Positions 35,668 through 45,982 of a stretch of 64,000 bases of DNA are shown piece after piece (position 1 is the first letter of the stretch; every line of letters begins with the position of its first letter). The stretch lies in contig NZ_SNZE01000004.1 in assembly GCF_004363775.1 (NCBI RefSeq), positions 62,001-126,000 on the forward strand, read 5' to 3'. The DNA is from Hydromonas duriensis (GTDB lineage Bacteria > Pseudomonadota > Gammaproteobacteria > Burkholderiales > Burkholderiaceae). The notes under the pieces are model-generated. The model ran no database searches and was not told the DNA's origin. It saw nothing but the letters and a program-made list of their open reading frames with translations. A program made the position numbers and the translations under genes.

Positions 35668-37413
35668 ATGTCAAATGAATTGACAGGCTCAGAAATACTC
35701 GTCAAGAGTTTAGAAGCCGAAGGCGTTAAACACATTTTCGGTTATCCCGGTGGTTCCGTACTGTATATTTACGACGCCATCTATCAACAAAATTCCATTG
35801 AACATATTCTCGTGCGTCATGAACAAGCAGCTGTTCATGCGGCGGATGCGTACTCGCGCACCAGTAACGAAGTCGGCGTGGCGTTGGTCACCAGTGGCCC
35901 TGGTTTGACCAATGCGATTACGGGCATTGCCACCGCGTATTATGATTCAATCCCCTTGGTTATCATCTCAGGTCAAGTCCCAACGGGCATGATTGGCCAA
36001 GACGCATTCCAAGAATCGGATGCTGTCGGCATCACTCGCCCTTGTGTCAAACATAACTTCCTCGTTAAGGACGTGCGTCAACTGGCGAGTACCATCAAAA
36101 AAGCATTTCATATTGCCAAAACAGGTCGCCCTGGCCCCGTTTTGATTGACATCCCGAAAGATGTGTCGAATATGAAGTGCAAATTTGAGTACCCCGAAAC
36201 GGTGGAAATGCGCTCGTACAACCCTGTGGTTAAAGGCCACTCGGGTCAAATCCGCAAAGCTTTGCAATATTTATTAAATGCTGAACGCCCAATGATTTAT
36301 ACGGGTGGCGGCGTGATTTTATCCAATGCTGCGCCTGAGCTGAATGAGTTTGTCAATACGCTTGGCTATCCTTGTGTCAACACCTTGATGGGGTTGGGCG
36401 GTTGTCGTGCGGATAACCCACACTATCTTGGCATGCCAGGCATGCACGGTAAATACGAAGCCAACATGGCGATGCAAAACTCCGATGTGATTATTGCCAT
36501 TGGTGCGCGTTTTGATGACCGTGTGATTGGCAATCCAAAGCATTTTTCTTCGGTGCACCGTAAAGTTATTCATGTGGACATTGACCCATCTTCTATTTCA
36601 AAACGTGTGCGCGCCGATGTGCCTATCGTTGGCGATGTTAAAGAAGTATTGAAAGACATGCTGGCGCAACTGGCGGAGATTAAAGAGCGTCCTGATGCGA
36701 CCAAATTAGCCAAATGGTGGAAGCAAATCAATGAGTGGAAAGCCGTTGATTGTTTGGCCTATGACCGCGACAGCCAATTGGTTAAGCCACAATACGTGAT
36801 TGAAACATTACACCGCTTGACCAAGGGCGATGCGTTTATCACCTCCGACGTTGGTCAGCATCAAATGTGGGCGGCGCAGTTTTACTCATTCAATGAACCA
36901 CGTAAATGGGTCAACTCAGGTGGCTTGGGTACGATGGGTGTGGGCATTCCTTTTGCGATGGGTGTTAAAAAACTGCATCCTGAGTCGGAAGTTTGTTGCA
37001 TCACGGGAGAAGGCTCGGTGCAAATGTGCATTCAAGAGTTGTCCACCTGTAAACAATACGACTTGCCTATTAAAGTTTTGAGTTTGAACAATCGTTACCT
37101 TGGTATGGTGCGTCAATGGCAAGAGCTTGATTACGAAAAACGTTACTCTCATTCTTACATGGACGCTTTGCCCGATTTCGTGAAATTGGCGGAAGCATTT
37201 GGTCACGTTGGCATGCGCATCGAGAAAAAATCAGATGTTGAAGGTGCATTGATAGAAGCTTTGGCTTTAAAAGACCGACTCGTATTCATGGACTTCCAAA
37301 CTGACCAAACTGAAAACGTGTGGCCAATGGTGCAAGCGGGTAAAGGCTTGTCCGAAATGTTGTTGCGCCCCAATCACCAAACGCTTGAACAAGCCTTGAA
37401 AGTAGGAGAGTAA
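35668..37413 (+). CDS. ilvB: acetolactate synthase large subunit
   Basis: A 581-residue thiamine-diphosphate enzyme making acetolactate or acetohydroxybutyrate for Val, Leu and Ile. Catalytic Glu52 is in VRHEQAAVHAADAYSR. The central FAD-binding domain contains PGMHGKYEANMAMQNSD. The cofactor motif runs from TGEGSVQMCIQELST to LNNRYLGMVRQWQ; it reads GEGS rather than GDGS, which I recall as usual in Burkholderiales. AAAGGA precedes the ATG. The regulatory subunit ilvH begins one base after the stop codon. Confidence 0.95.
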   Translation: MSNELTGSEILVKSLEAEGVKHIFGYPGGSVLYIYDAIYQQNSIEHILVRHEQAAVHAADAYSRTSNEVGVALVTSGPGLTNAITGIATAYYDSIPLVIISGQVPTGMIGQDAFQESDAVGITRPCVKHNFLVKDVRQLASTIKKAFHIAKTGRPGPVLIDIPKDVSNMKCKFEYPETVEMRSYNPVVKGHSGQIRKALQYLLNAERPMIYTGGGVILSNAAPELNEFVNTLGYPCVNTLMGLGGCRADNPHYLGMPGMHGKYEANMAMQNSDVIIAIGARFDDRVIGNPKHFSSVHRKVIHVDIDPSSISKRVRADVPIVGDVKEVLKDMLAQLAEIKERPDATKLAKWWKQINEWKAVDCLAYDRDSQLVKPQYVIETLHRLTKGDAFITSDVGQHQMWAAQFYSFNEPRKWVNSGGLGTMGVGIPFAMGVKKLHPESEVCCITGEGSVQMCIQELSTCKQYDLPIKVLSLNNRYLGMVRQWQELDYEKRYSHSYMDALPDFVKLAEAFGHVGMRIEKKSDVEGALIEALALKDRLVFMDFQTDQTENVWPMVQAGKGLSEMLLRPNHQTLEQALKVGE

Positions 37414-37414
37414 T

Positions 37415-37906
37415 ATGCGTCGCATTATTTCAGTATTACTTGAAAATGAATCGGGTGCGCTGTCTCGCGTGGTGGGTTTGTTCTCTGCGCGTGGCTACAA
37501 CATTGAAACCTTATCGGTTGCGCCAACAGAAGACACCTCGTTGTCTCGCATGACCATCGTCACATCAGGCTCTGATGACGTGCTTGAACAAATCACCAAA
37601 CAACTGAATCGTTTGATTGAAGTGGTGAAAGTCAATGACTTAACCGAAGGGGCGCATATTGAACGTGAGCTCATGATGGTTAAGGTTCGCGCTGTGGGTA
37701 AAGACCGCGAAGAAGTGAAGCGCATGGCGGATATTTTCCGTGGCAATGTGATTGATGCGACGGACAAGTCCTACACCATCGAGCTCACAGGTGACGTTGC
37801 GAAGCTCAATGCGTTTTTACAGTCAATTGACCGTGCTTTAATTTTAGAAACAGTGCGCACAGGTGTTTCGGGCATAGGGCGGGGCGAGCGGATGATGCGG
37901 CTTTAA
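37415..37906 (+). CDS. ilvH: acetolactate synthase small (regulatory) subunit
   Basis: A 163-residue regulatory subunit that binds valine and stimulates IlvB. The N-terminal ACT domain is clear: IISVLLENESGALSRVVGLF, then SARGYNIETLSVAPTED. AGGAG within the end of ilvB serves as its ribosome site; the genes are one base apart, indicating translational coupling. Length matches IlvH. Confidence 0.95.
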   Translation: MRRIISVLLENESGALSRVVGLFSARGYNIETLSVAPTEDTSLSRMTIVTSGSDDVLEQITKQLNRLIEVVKVNDLTEGAHIERELMMVKVRAVGKDREEVKRMADIFRGNVIDATDKSYTIELTGDVAKLNAFLQSIDRALILETVRTGVSGIGRGERMMRL

Positions 37907-38035
37907 ACAACCGCTTCAAAGATGGTTTAGATGGTTTAAAAAGTAGGTATTGTTAAGTTGTTGTTAATGAATGTCCAAAGTGCTGTGGTACACCTTGTCA
38001 AGGTGGGCAAAGGATAGCGCGAGTTGTGAACCATG

Positions 38036-38041
38036 TATAAT
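38036..38041 (+). promoter_or_regulatory. -10 element upstream of ilvC
   Basis: A perfect TATAAT about 67 bp before ilvC in the 201-bp ilvH-ilvC gap. It lacks a clear -35, but suggests ilvC can be transcribed independently of ilvBH. Confidence 0.35.
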
Positions 38042-38092
38042 GGCACGTTTTGAAAATAACACTGAATAATTAGTTTTGATAAAACCCATTAG

Positions 38093-39124
<1,032 letters not shown>

Positions 39125-39166
39125 TCATCCATTGTTTAAATTCATGGCGTAGGTTACGTTACGTGA

Positions 39167-39198
39167 AAGCGGGTATGTTATAACATACCCGCTTTTTT
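39167..39198 (+). terminator. terminator after ilvC
   Basis: AAGCGGGTATGTTA and TAACATACCCGCTT form a perfect stem running into TTTTTT, 42 bases after ilvC. Confidence 0.92.
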
Positions 39199-39340
39199 AA
39201 TTTAAAGGCTATGGATAGTGTGGTCAACCAGTTGGGCTGGGCAAGACTTATTTACGAGCTTTTGATGTGTTTATTTTGGTTCAAGCATAGAATGCTTAAC
39301 TTTCATTTCAATCGGTTGTATTTTTTTGGAAACTATATTT

Positions 39341-40087
39341 ATGAAAACATTCAAATTTACTAAGCGTCTGTTTCAAGGACTTATGATGGTCGGCGCAGTG
39401 CAAGCGCCACTGGCTTTTGCCCAGAATGTCAACGTCAATCAAAATGGCACTTTAGTTGAAATGTGTGCGATGGCGCAGCAGGAAGTCGAGCAAGATAGAG
39501 CCAATGTACAGGTGTCGTATAAATTTGAGAACCGTGATAAACGAATTGCCGCTGATGAGGTGAACAAAACCATGACGGCTGTGATTCAGCGCATTAAAAC
39601 GAGTTTTCCTGAAGTTAAAATTGACAATCAAAACTACAACACATACCAGCAGCACACGTCTAAGGGGCAAGCAAAAGAGTGGACCGTTGAACAGACTTTC
39701 ACGCTAGAGAGCAAAAATCCAAAAGAAGTGCCCAGCTTGGTCAGTATGCTTCAGGAGGCGGGCATCACCATCAATGGCATGAATTCATTTGTTGCGCCTG
39801 AGACGGCGCAGCGCATGCAAGAAAAACTCTATAACGAGGCATTCAAAGATGTTCAATTGCGCTTAAGTGCCATTTCTTCAGGCATGGGGCGTTCGAATGC
39901 GTGGCAAATTGTCCACATTGACACCACAGGCCAACGTGGTTGTGGGGCGGGTCGACCTATGCCTATGATGGCTGTGTATCGCAAAGCGATGATGGATGAA
40001 AGTCCTCTTGCTGTCGCAGCCCCTTCATTTGAGGCGGGCAAGGAGGCGGTGCAGTTAAGTCTTTGGGTTGCGGCGAAAATGAAGTAA
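39341..40087 (+). CDS. periplasmic SIMPL-domain (DUF541) protein
   Basis: A 248-residue exported protein. The signal peptide ends at APLAFA-Q. A SIMPL/DUF541 domain follows: AQQEVEQDRANVQVSYKFE, DEVNKTMTAVIQRIK, YNTYQQHTSKGQ, WTVEQTFTLESKN, and near the end VQLSLWVAAKMK. The family (YggE, BP26) is periplasmic or outer-membrane associated with an unsettled role in oxidative stress. Start chosen at ATG 39341 for the signal peptide; a TTG at 39326 is an alternative. It is a single-gene unit before psd. Confidence 0.82.
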   Translation: MKTFKFTKRLFQGLMMVGAVQAPLAFAQNVNVNQNGTLVEMCAMAQQEVEQDRANVQVSYKFENRDKRIAADEVNKTMTAVIQRIKTSFPEVKIDNQNYNTYQQHTSKGQAKEWTVEQTFTLESKNPKEVPSLVSMLQEAGITINGMNSFVAPETAQRMQEKLYNEAFKDVQLRLSAISSGMGRSNAWQIVHIDTTGQRGCGAGRPMPMMAVYRKAMMDESPLAVAAPSFEAGKEAVQLSLWVAAKMK

Positions 40088-40135
40088 AATACCAGCTTGG
40101 CGGTGTGTGTGTCTTTTGTGATAGGTACTGAAAGA

Positions 40136-40164
40136 TGCACACCGTTTCGCTGTTTTTTTATAAT
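40136..40164 (+). promoter_or_regulatory. predicted promoter of psd-pssA
   Basis: TGCACA and a perfect TATAAT separated by 17 bp, with the -10 ending 18 bp before the psd start. Confidence 0.4.
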
Positions 40165-40182
40165 TTTTTGTGAGCATACATT

Positions 40183-40884
40183 ATGTCAGGTAGTTCCAAC
40201 TATCCCCATCCAATACTCGCCCGCGAAGGCTGGCCGTTTATTGGTATAGCCGTATTTTTAGCGTTATTGATTCACTCTTTAGGCGGCTTTGGCTGGGCTT
40301 TGCCTTTTTATATTATTGCTATTTTTGTCATTCAATTTTTCCGTGACCCCGCGCGTGACATTCCACAACAAGTCGGTGCAGTACTTTCGCCTGCCGACGG
40401 TCGTGTGATTGTCGTCGAAAAGACCCGTGATATCTATGCCGACCGTGACGCATTAAAAATTTCTGTGTTTATGAATGTTTTTAATGTTCATTCGAACCGC
40501 ATGCCTGTTGATGGTGAGGTGGTTGATGCGCGATACTTTCCAGGGCAGTTTTTTAATGCGGATTTGGCTAAGGCCTCTGAACAAAATGAACGCAATGCAT
40601 TGGTCATTAAAACCACGTATGGACAAACTGTCACCAGCGTCCAAGTGGCGGGGCTGATTGCACGTCGAATCTTGTGTTATGTGGGCATCGGTCATCAAGC
40701 CAAGCGTGGCGAACGTTATGGTTTTATCCGTTTTGGCTCACGTGTGGACGTGTATTTACCTTTGGATGCCATTCCGCGAGTGAGCATCGGTGATGTGGTA
40801 TCGGCTTCGTCAACCATTTTGGCTCAACTGGCTCAGAATGAATCGGTTGTTGTACCAGCGACTTCTGTACAGAATACGCTGTGA
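40183..40884 (+). CDS. psd: phosphatidylserine decarboxylase (short proenzyme)
   Basis: A 233-residue membrane-associated decarboxylase making phosphatidylethanolamine. It belongs to the short (type II/PSD-A) class: two N-terminal membrane segments, then [31 protein letters not shown], and the self-cleavage site [11 protein letters not shown], where the Ser becomes the pyruvoyl cofactor. pssA follows after 18 bp, so substrate-making and substrate-using enzymes are co-transcribed. Confidence 0.93.
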   Translation: MSGSSNYPHPILAREGWPFIGIAVFLALLIHSLGGFGWALPFYIIAIFVIQFFRDPARDIPQQVGAVLSPADGRVIVVEKTRDIYADRDALKISVFMNVFNVHSNRMPVDGEVVDARYFPGQFFNADLAKASEQNERNALVIKTTYGQTVTSVQVAGLIARRILCYVGIGHQAKRGERYGFIRFGSRVDVYLPLDAIPRVSIGDVVSASSTILAQLAQNESVVVPATSVQNTL

Positions 40885-40902
40885 AATAAAAAAGGAGGCG
40901 TT

Positions 40903-41715
40903 ATGGAAGCAAATGACAAGTCGACTCATTTACGCATCGTGACGGATGAAGATGCTCTCGATTCTGACGCTGTTGTGAGAGGGCATCGCCATAAGAGCAT
41001 CTATTTATTGCCGAATGCGTTTACTACGGCGGCCTTGTTCTGTGCTTTTTTTGCCATCATTAGTGCGATGCGCGGTGAGTTTAGTAGCGCGGCCATTGCG
41101 ATTTTTTGCTCGATGGTACTCGATGGTATGGATGGTCGGGTTGCTCGTTTGACCAATACACAAAGTGTATTTGGTGAGCAATATGATAGCTTGGCGGATA
41201 TGGTGTCGTTTGGCGTAGCGCCTGCTTTAATCATGTATCAATGGCAGTTAAAAGATTTGGGTACGGGACGTTTGGGTTTGATTGTTGCTTTTGTTTATTG
41301 CGTGTGTGGTGCATTGCGTTTGGCGCGTTTCAATGCAAATATCAGCGTGGTTGATAAGCGATATTTTCAGGGGTTGCCCAGTCCGTCGGCCGCCGCTTTG
41401 ATTGCGGGTTTTGTTTGGTTGGTGTCCGAAGAGCGCTTGTTTATAAAAGAGGGCTTCTTGCCCTACGCGGCGCTTATTATCACGTTGTTTGCGGGTCTGT
41501 CGATGATTACGACTTTGCCTTATTACAGTGGTAAAGCCATGGATATTCGTCACTCAGTCACCTTTCCGAAACTTTTGGTGTTCGTTGCTATTATGCTTGC
41601 GGTCATTTCTAACCCGCCATTGATGTTGTTTGCTTTGTTTGTTGCATACGCCATCTCGGGCTATCTTCTTGGTTTAGTGCATAAAATGCACGCAAGAAAA
41701 ATTCATAATTTTTGA
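40903..41715 (+). CDS. pssA: CDP-diacylglycerol-serine O-phosphatidyltransferase
   Basis: A 270-residue integral membrane CDP-alcohol phosphatidyltransferase making phosphatidylserine. The catalytic signature is complete: DGMDGRVARLTN then FGEQYDSLADMVSFG. About seven or eight hydrophobic segments follow. AAGGAGG is 6 bases upstream of the ATG. With psd it supplies phosphatidylethanolamine; the pair next to ilvC is a recurring Burkholderiales arrangement. Confidence 0.93.
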   Translation: MEANDKSTHLRIVTDEDALDSDAVVRGHRHKSIYLLPNAFTTAALFCAFFAIISAMRGEFSSAAIAIFCSMVLDGMDGRVARLTNTQSVFGEQYDSLADMVSFGVAPALIMYQWQLKDLGTGRLGLIVAFVYCVCGALRLARFNANISVVDKRYFQGLPSPSAAALIAGFVWLVSEERLFIKEGFLPYAALIITLFAGLSMITTLPYYSGKAMDIRHSVTFPKLLVFVAIMLAVISNPPLMLFALFVAYAISGYLLGLVHKMHARKIHNF

Positions 41716-41730
41716 TTTTAGTAAAAAAAC

Positions 41731-41755
41731 TGGACGCGTTAGCGTCCAATTTTTT
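41731..41755 (+). terminator. terminator after pssA
   Basis: TGGACGC-GTTA-GCGTCCA with a preceding A-run and a following T-run; 16 bases after pssA. Confidence 0.85.
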
Positions 41756-41858
41756 GACTGTGGTATTATCCTGTGGTCGTCTGCCTATCAAGATGAGTGG
41801 CGATAGGGCATTGGTTTATAGTGTGATTTAAATATTTATCATAAATGAGGAGTGTATT

Positions 41859-42332
41859 ATGGGTATGTTTAGTTTCTTAAAAGATGCAGGTCAAAAATTA
41901 TTTGGTGGCAAGCATGAAGAGCAAATGGCGCAAGATCCAAATGCAGCCAATCAAGCCGCTTCACAAGCGATTCTCGATTACATCACGTCAATGGGTCTGT
42001 CAGCCAATAATTTATCAGTTGCCTTTGATGGTTCAACTGCTATTGCCACGGTATCTGGCGATGCGGCCTCTCAAGAAGATAAAGAAAAAATTTTGTTGTG
42101 TGCTGGTAATGTTCAAGGTGTTGCTTCGGTGAATGACAACATGACCTGCCCAGCAGCGGAAGAGCCACAGTTTTATATGGTACAGTCAGGCGATACCTTG
42201 TCTAAAATTTCTAAAGAAGTGTATGGCGATGCTAATAAATACAATGTGATTTTTGAAGCGAACAGACCGATGTTGGGTCATCCAGATAAAATTTATCCAG
42301 GTCAAAATTTGCGCATTCCTAAATTGGCTTGA
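41859..42332 (+). CDS. kbp: BON-LysM protein (Kbp/YgaU family)
   Basis: A 157-residue two-domain protein. The N-terminal BON domain (about residues 35-95: YITSMGLSANNLSVAFDG, VQGVASVNDNM) is followed by a LysM domain (about 105-155: YMVQSGDTLSKISKEVYGDA, IYPGQNLRIPKLA). E. coli Kbp (YgaU) of the same layout is a cytoplasmic K+ sensor induced by osmotic stress. There is no signal peptide, matching that role. GAGGAG precedes the ATG. It is a single-gene unit followed by two consecutive hairpins. Confidence 0.9.
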   Translation: MGMFSFLKDAGQKLFGGKHEEQMAQDPNAANQAASQAILDYITSMGLSANNLSVAFDGSTAIATVSGDAASQEDKEKILLCAGNVQGVASVNDNMTCPAAEEPQFYMVQSGDTLSKISKEVYGDANKYNVIFEANRPMLGHPDKIYPGQNLRIPKLA

Positions 42333-42389
42333 TTGTACGAGGATGTGTAACTCAATCCGTTGTGCAGTTGTTTGTTGTCAATTGTTCTA

Positions 42390-42413
42390 AAAACCCCTTT
42401 TGAGGGGTTTTTG
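42390..42413 (+). terminator. terminator after kbp
   Basis: AAAAACCCCTTTTGAGGGGTTTTT: a compact hairpin with T-run, 57 bases after the gene. Confidence 0.88.
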
Positions 42414-42420
42414 CTTGTGT

Positions 42421-42482
42421 AGAGAATGGCTTGGAGCATCGATGATTTTTTGAGCAGGGGGCTTGTTGCCATTCTCTTTTTA
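42421..42482 (+). ncRNA. second stem-loop with T-run after kbp (possible small RNA 3' end)
   Basis: AGAGAATGGC and GCCATTCTCT are perfect 10-bp inverted copies separated by 37 bases and followed by TTTTTAT. The loop includes the self-complementary CATCGATG. It lies 8 bp beyond an already strong terminator, so it either backs that up or ends a separate short transcript. No promoter was identified with confidence. Confidence 0.35.
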
Positions 42483-42592
42483 TATTGTTTTATCAAAGTA
42501 ATTCAAACGTTGTTAAACAAGCAAAACATCAATCCTTATGCGATAATTCAATCGTTTTTAACGACAATCAAGTCACTAACCTAGGAGGTTGT

Positions 42593-42841
42593 ATGCAAGG
42601 TACTTTGTTATCTCACTCACTCGCCGTTGAATTCCCAGAATTAGCGGAAATCATCAAAACATTAAAACAAGACAATGCACATTTTGCTAAGTTATTGGAT
42701 GAGCATGATGCATTGGACAAACAAATTACCCAAGACGAAGAGGGCGTAAAAGCCATCAATGATGACTCTTTACATACGCTAAAACAACAGCGCGCCAAAC
42801 TCAAAGACGAACTCTACAAAATGGCAATTGCTGCTAAGTAA
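42593..42841 (+). CDS. YdcH/DUF465 family protein
   Basis: An 82-residue helical, charged protein: LLSHSLAVEFPELAEIIKTL, then AHFAKLLDEHDALDKQI and LKQQRAKLKDELYKMA, matching the DUF465 family (YdcH), of unknown function and often forming coiled coils. The ATG at 42593 has TAGGAGG five bases upstream. Upstream in-frame starts from 42485 lack a ribosome site. proA begins 9 bp downstream. Confidence 0.82.
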   Translation: MQGTLLSHSLAVEFPELAEIIKTLKQDNAHFAKLLDEHDALDKQITQDEEGVKAINDDSLHTLKQQRAKLKDELYKMAIAAK

Positions 42842-42850
42842 GCTCTCAAA

Positions 42851-44125
42851 ATGACCGACGTAAAAATTTATATGCAGGATTTGGGGCGTAGGGCGCGGCT
42901 GGCTTCGCGCGCCATGGCGCGTGCCAACACCGCCACCAAAAATGCTGCTTTGCTCAAAATGGCGGATTTAATTGATGCTCAAACTGAGCATTTGAAATTA
43001 GAAAATGCTAAAGATGTGGCGAATGCCAGCGCCAAAGGCATGGATTCTGCTTTCATTGACCGCCTCACTTTGTCAGATAAAGCCATAGCCTCTATGGTGG
43101 CAGGTCTGCGACAAGTCGCAGAGTTGCCTGACCCAATTGGTCAAATGATGAATTTTAAACCCTTGCCATCGGGCATTAACGTCGGTCAAATGCGTGTTCC
43201 GCTGGGTGTCATTGGCATCATTTATGAATCACGCCCCAATGTCACTATTGACGCAGCAGCCTTGTGTATCAAATCGGGTAATGCCACTATTTTAAGAGGT
43301 GGTTCTGAAGCGTTGCATTCTAATCAAGCACTCGCAAGTATCGTGCAATCGGGCTTGCTTTCAGCAGGCTTGCCTGCTGACGCGGTTCAGGTTGTAAATA
43401 CGACAGACCGTGCTGCAGTGGGTGAACTTATCACGATGACAGAATACGTTGATGTCATTGTGCCTCGTGGGGGGAAATCGCTCATTGAACGCTTGATGAA
43501 CGATGCTCGCGTGCCGATGATTAAACATTTAGACGGTATTTGTCACTCATATATTGATGTCGATGCCGATGTGTCTAAAGCAATTAAAGTGTGTGATAAC
43601 GCCAAAACACAGCGTTATGCGCCATGCAATACCATGGAAACCTTGCTGGTTCATGCTCAAGTTGCAGCCGAGGTTTTGCCCACTTTGTGCAAAATTTATC
43701 AAGAAAAAGCTGTAGAGTTGCGCGTTGACTCAGCCACTCGTGCCACTCTCGAAAGCGTGGGTTTCAAAGATTTAGCTACAGCCACAGAAGCCGATTGGTG
43801 TACGGAATATTTGGCTCCAATTTTATCAATTAAAACAGTGCAAACCGTTGATGAAGCCATTGAACACATCAATCATTACGGTTCTGCACATACAGACGCC
43901 ATCATCACGGAAAACTACAGTACCGCACAAAAATTCTTACGCGAAGTCGATTCATCATCGGTCATGGTCAATGCTTCCACACGTTTCGCTGATGGTTTTG
44001 AATACGGTTTGGGCGCAGAAATTGGTATTTCCAACGACAAACTGCATGCCCGCGGCCCGGTGGGCTTGGATGGTTTAACCAGTTTGAAATACATTGTGCT
44101 TGGCGATGGGCATATTCGCACATAG
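42851..44125 (+). CDS. proA: gamma-glutamyl phosphate reductase
   Basis: A 424-residue NADPH-dependent reductase making glutamate semialdehyde for proline. Visible: [33 protein letters not shown], the catalytic Cys in [14 protein letters not shown] near residue 260, and [20 protein letters not shown] near the end. No proB is in the window. The ribosome site is weak; proximity to ydcH suggests co-transcription. nadC follows after 40 bp. Confidence 0.95.
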   Translation: MTDVKIYMQDLGRRARLASRAMARANTATKNAALLKMADLIDAQTEHLKLENAKDVANASAKGMDSAFIDRLTLSDKAIASMVAGLRQVAELPDPIGQMMNFKPLPSGINVGQMRVPLGVIGIIYESRPNVTIDAAALCIKSGNATILRGGSEALHSNQALASIVQSGLLSAGLPADAVQVVNTTDRAAVGELITMTEYVDVIVPRGGKSLIERLMNDARVPMIKHLDGICHSYIDVDADVSKAIKVCDNAKTQRYAPCNTMETLLVHAQVAAEVLPTLCKIYQEKAVELRVDSATRATLESVGFKDLATATEADWCTEYLAPILSIKTVQTVDEAIEHINHYGSAHTDAIITENYSTAQKFLREVDSSSVMVNASTRFADGFEYGLGAEIGISNDKLHARGPVGLDGLTSLKYIVLGDGHIRT

Positions 44126-44165
44126 CCTTTAAAAAAACCTACTAAAAAAACTCTAAACAGCTCTC

Positions 44166-45038
44166 ATGAATTTACAAAACAGCATCATCGAAAATGTTCG
44201 CGCGGCCCTCTTAGAAGATGTCGGCTATGGCGACTTAACCGCTCAATTGGTGCCTGCCGATGCCCGCGCAGAAGCCAAGGTCATTAGTCGTGAAGCGGCG
44301 GTGTTATGCGGTCAGGCATGGTTCAGCGAAACATTTAAGCAGGTCGCGCCGAGTGCGGTCGTGCAGTGGCACGCTGCCGAAGGCGATGTCATGACGGTTA
44401 ATCAGCACATTGTCACCGTTACGGGCAATGCGCGTGAATTGTTAAGCGCCGAGCGCACCGCATTGAATTTCTTGCAATTACTTTCTGGTACCGCGACTAC
44501 TGTTAAACAGTTTGCCCTTGCGTTGCAGGGTACACACACTAAAATTGTGGATTCACGCAAAACCATCCCAGGCCTGCGCCTCGCTCAAAAATACGCTGTC
44601 ACGGTGGGGGGCGGATACAACCATCGGTTTGCGTTATACGATGGTATTTTAATTAAAGAAAATCACATTGCGACCGCAGGAGGTATCACCGCTGCTCTCA
44701 AACAAGCACAAGCCGTAAAGGATGCTGCAACACAAAATCCTTTTGCACGTGATGCTTTTGTGATGGTCGAGGTTGAAACGTTGGCGCAACTGCACGAGGC
44801 ACTCACCGCAGGGGCAACTCTGATTTTGCTAGATAATATGAGCCATGACATGATTCGTGAAGCGGTGGCAATGAACATGAGCTTTAATGATGGCAAGGCG
44901 GACTTGGAGGTGTCGGGCAATGTGACTTTGGATAATGTCCGTGCCTATGCGGAGCTGGGTGTTGACCGTATTTCCAGCGGTTCTTTGACTAAGCACATTC
45001 GAGCGGTTGATTATTCGATGCGAATGAATCGATTGTAA
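44166..45038 (+). CDS. nadC: nicotinate-nucleotide pyrophosphorylase (carboxylating)
   Basis: A 290-residue quinolinate phosphoribosyltransferase, which joins quinolinate and PRPP to make nicotinate mononucleotide for NAD. Signatures: LEDVGYGDLTAQLVP, SAERTALNFLQLLSGTAT, DSRKTIPGLRLAQKYAVTVG, GGYNHRFALYDGILIKENHI, and ISSGSLTKHIRAVDYSMR. Length fits the family. nadA and nadB are not in this window. Ends at a terminator shared with ribE. Confidence 0.95.
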   Translation: MNLQNSIIENVRAALLEDVGYGDLTAQLVPADARAEAKVISREAAVLCGQAWFSETFKQVAPSAVVQWHAAEGDVMTVNQHIVTVTGNARELLSAERTALNFLQLLSGTATTVKQFALALQGTHTKIVDSRKTIPGLRLAQKYAVTVGGGYNHRFALYDGILIKENHIATAGGITAALKQAQAVKDAATQNPFARDAFVMVEVETLAQLHEALTAGATLILLDNMSHDMIREAVAMNMSFNDGKADLEVSGNVTLDNVRAYAELGVDRISSGSLTKHIRAVDYSMRMNRL

Positions 45039-45071
45039 GTTGAACTATTAAATAAACTATTTTCTTTTAAA

Positions 45072-45104
45072 AAAACAGCGTGCTTTTTAGTCACGCTGTT
45101 TTTT
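45072..45104. terminator. bidirectional terminator between nadC and ribE
   Basis: AAACAGCGTG and CACGCTGTTT pair around a nine-base loop, with A- and T-runs on either side, between converging genes. Confidence 0.88.
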
Positions 45105-45116
45105 TGGGCTATTTAA

Positions 45117-45746
45117 TTATTTAGATTCATTAGGGTTCGGTAACAATTGAGCAATATAGCGTGCCAGCAAATCAATTTCTAAGTTCACGCGGTCACCCGC
45201 TTTTAAATATTGAAATACGGTATGTCTGATGGTGTGTGGAATCAAGTTGATGCTGACAAAGACCTCATCGCCATCGACCCATGTGCGGTTGGCGGTTAAA
45301 CTGGTGCCATGAATTGTGACTGAGCCTTTATCGGCAACGAAGCGTCGCCATGTTACAGGGGCTGCGATAATCAACTCATACGACTCGCCGACAGGCTCAA
45401 GTGAAACAATACGCGCCACATCATCGACATGACCGCTGACCAAATGCCCGCCTAAACGATCCGATAAACGCATGGCTTTTTCTAAGTTGACATAACCCAC
45501 GGTATCTAAACTGCTTGTTTTGGATAAGCTCTCGTGCGACACATCAACCGCAAAGGTGTTTTTTTTAACATCCAATGCAACAACCGTCATACACGCGCCA
45601 TTCAAAGCAATTGAATCACCCAAAGCCACATCACTCAAATCTAAATCTACCGCATTGATGTCTAAACGTACACCCGATTGGGGACTGTTTGATAATGGAG
45701 CCACCCGCATAATTTGACCCACCGCCGCAATAATTCCTGTAAACAT
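45117..45746 (-). CDS. ribE: riboflavin synthase (alpha subunit)
   Basis: A 209-residue two-lobed enzyme that dismutates 6,7-dimethyl-8-ribityllumazine to riboflavin. The start MFTGIIAAVGQI is the invariant N-terminus; SIALNGACMTVVAL and LGGHLVSGHVDDVARI in the first lobe and VTIHGTSLTANRTW in the second are conserved. The ATG at 45746 is preceded by GGAG; the frame continues upstream but lacks a ribosome site. I looked for an FMN riboswitch and saw none. Confidence 0.93.
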   Translation of the reverse strand: MFTGIIAAVGQIMRVAPLSNSPQSGVRLDINAVDLDLSDVALGDSIALNGACMTVVALDVKKNTFAVDVSHESLSKTSSLDTVGYVNLEKAMRLSDRLGGHLVSGHVDDVARIVSLEPVGESYELIIAAPVTWRRFVADKGSVTIHGTSLTANRTWVDGDEVFVSINLIPHTIRHTVFQYLKAGDRVNLEIDLLARYIAQLLPNPNESK

Positions 45747-45982
45747 GAATACTCCAATAATGTGTTGTCTTCGCCGCATTTTAACACGCCCATGCAATTA
45801 CGCATGTCGGCTTTAATTCATCACTATGCGCTGTTTCAACAATTGTATTAACAGCTATACGCCAACACCATTATTGCTAAAATTTATCTTTTGTTGCTCT
45901 TTGGTTTGTTCGTAGCAGTGGTAAAATCCCAATGAATAAATCAGACAATCCCTCCATGCATTTGAAAAAGGTTTAAAACCAG

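Noticed and set aside
45930-45974. 14-codon upstream frame ending 8 bp before the OmpA-like gene
   Set aside because: It has no ribosome site and no amino-acid bias; short frames like this are expected by chance.
45747-45982. FMN riboswitch ahead of ribE
   Set aside because: None of the conserved RFN-element blocks could be found; ribE appears to be a single-gene unit here.
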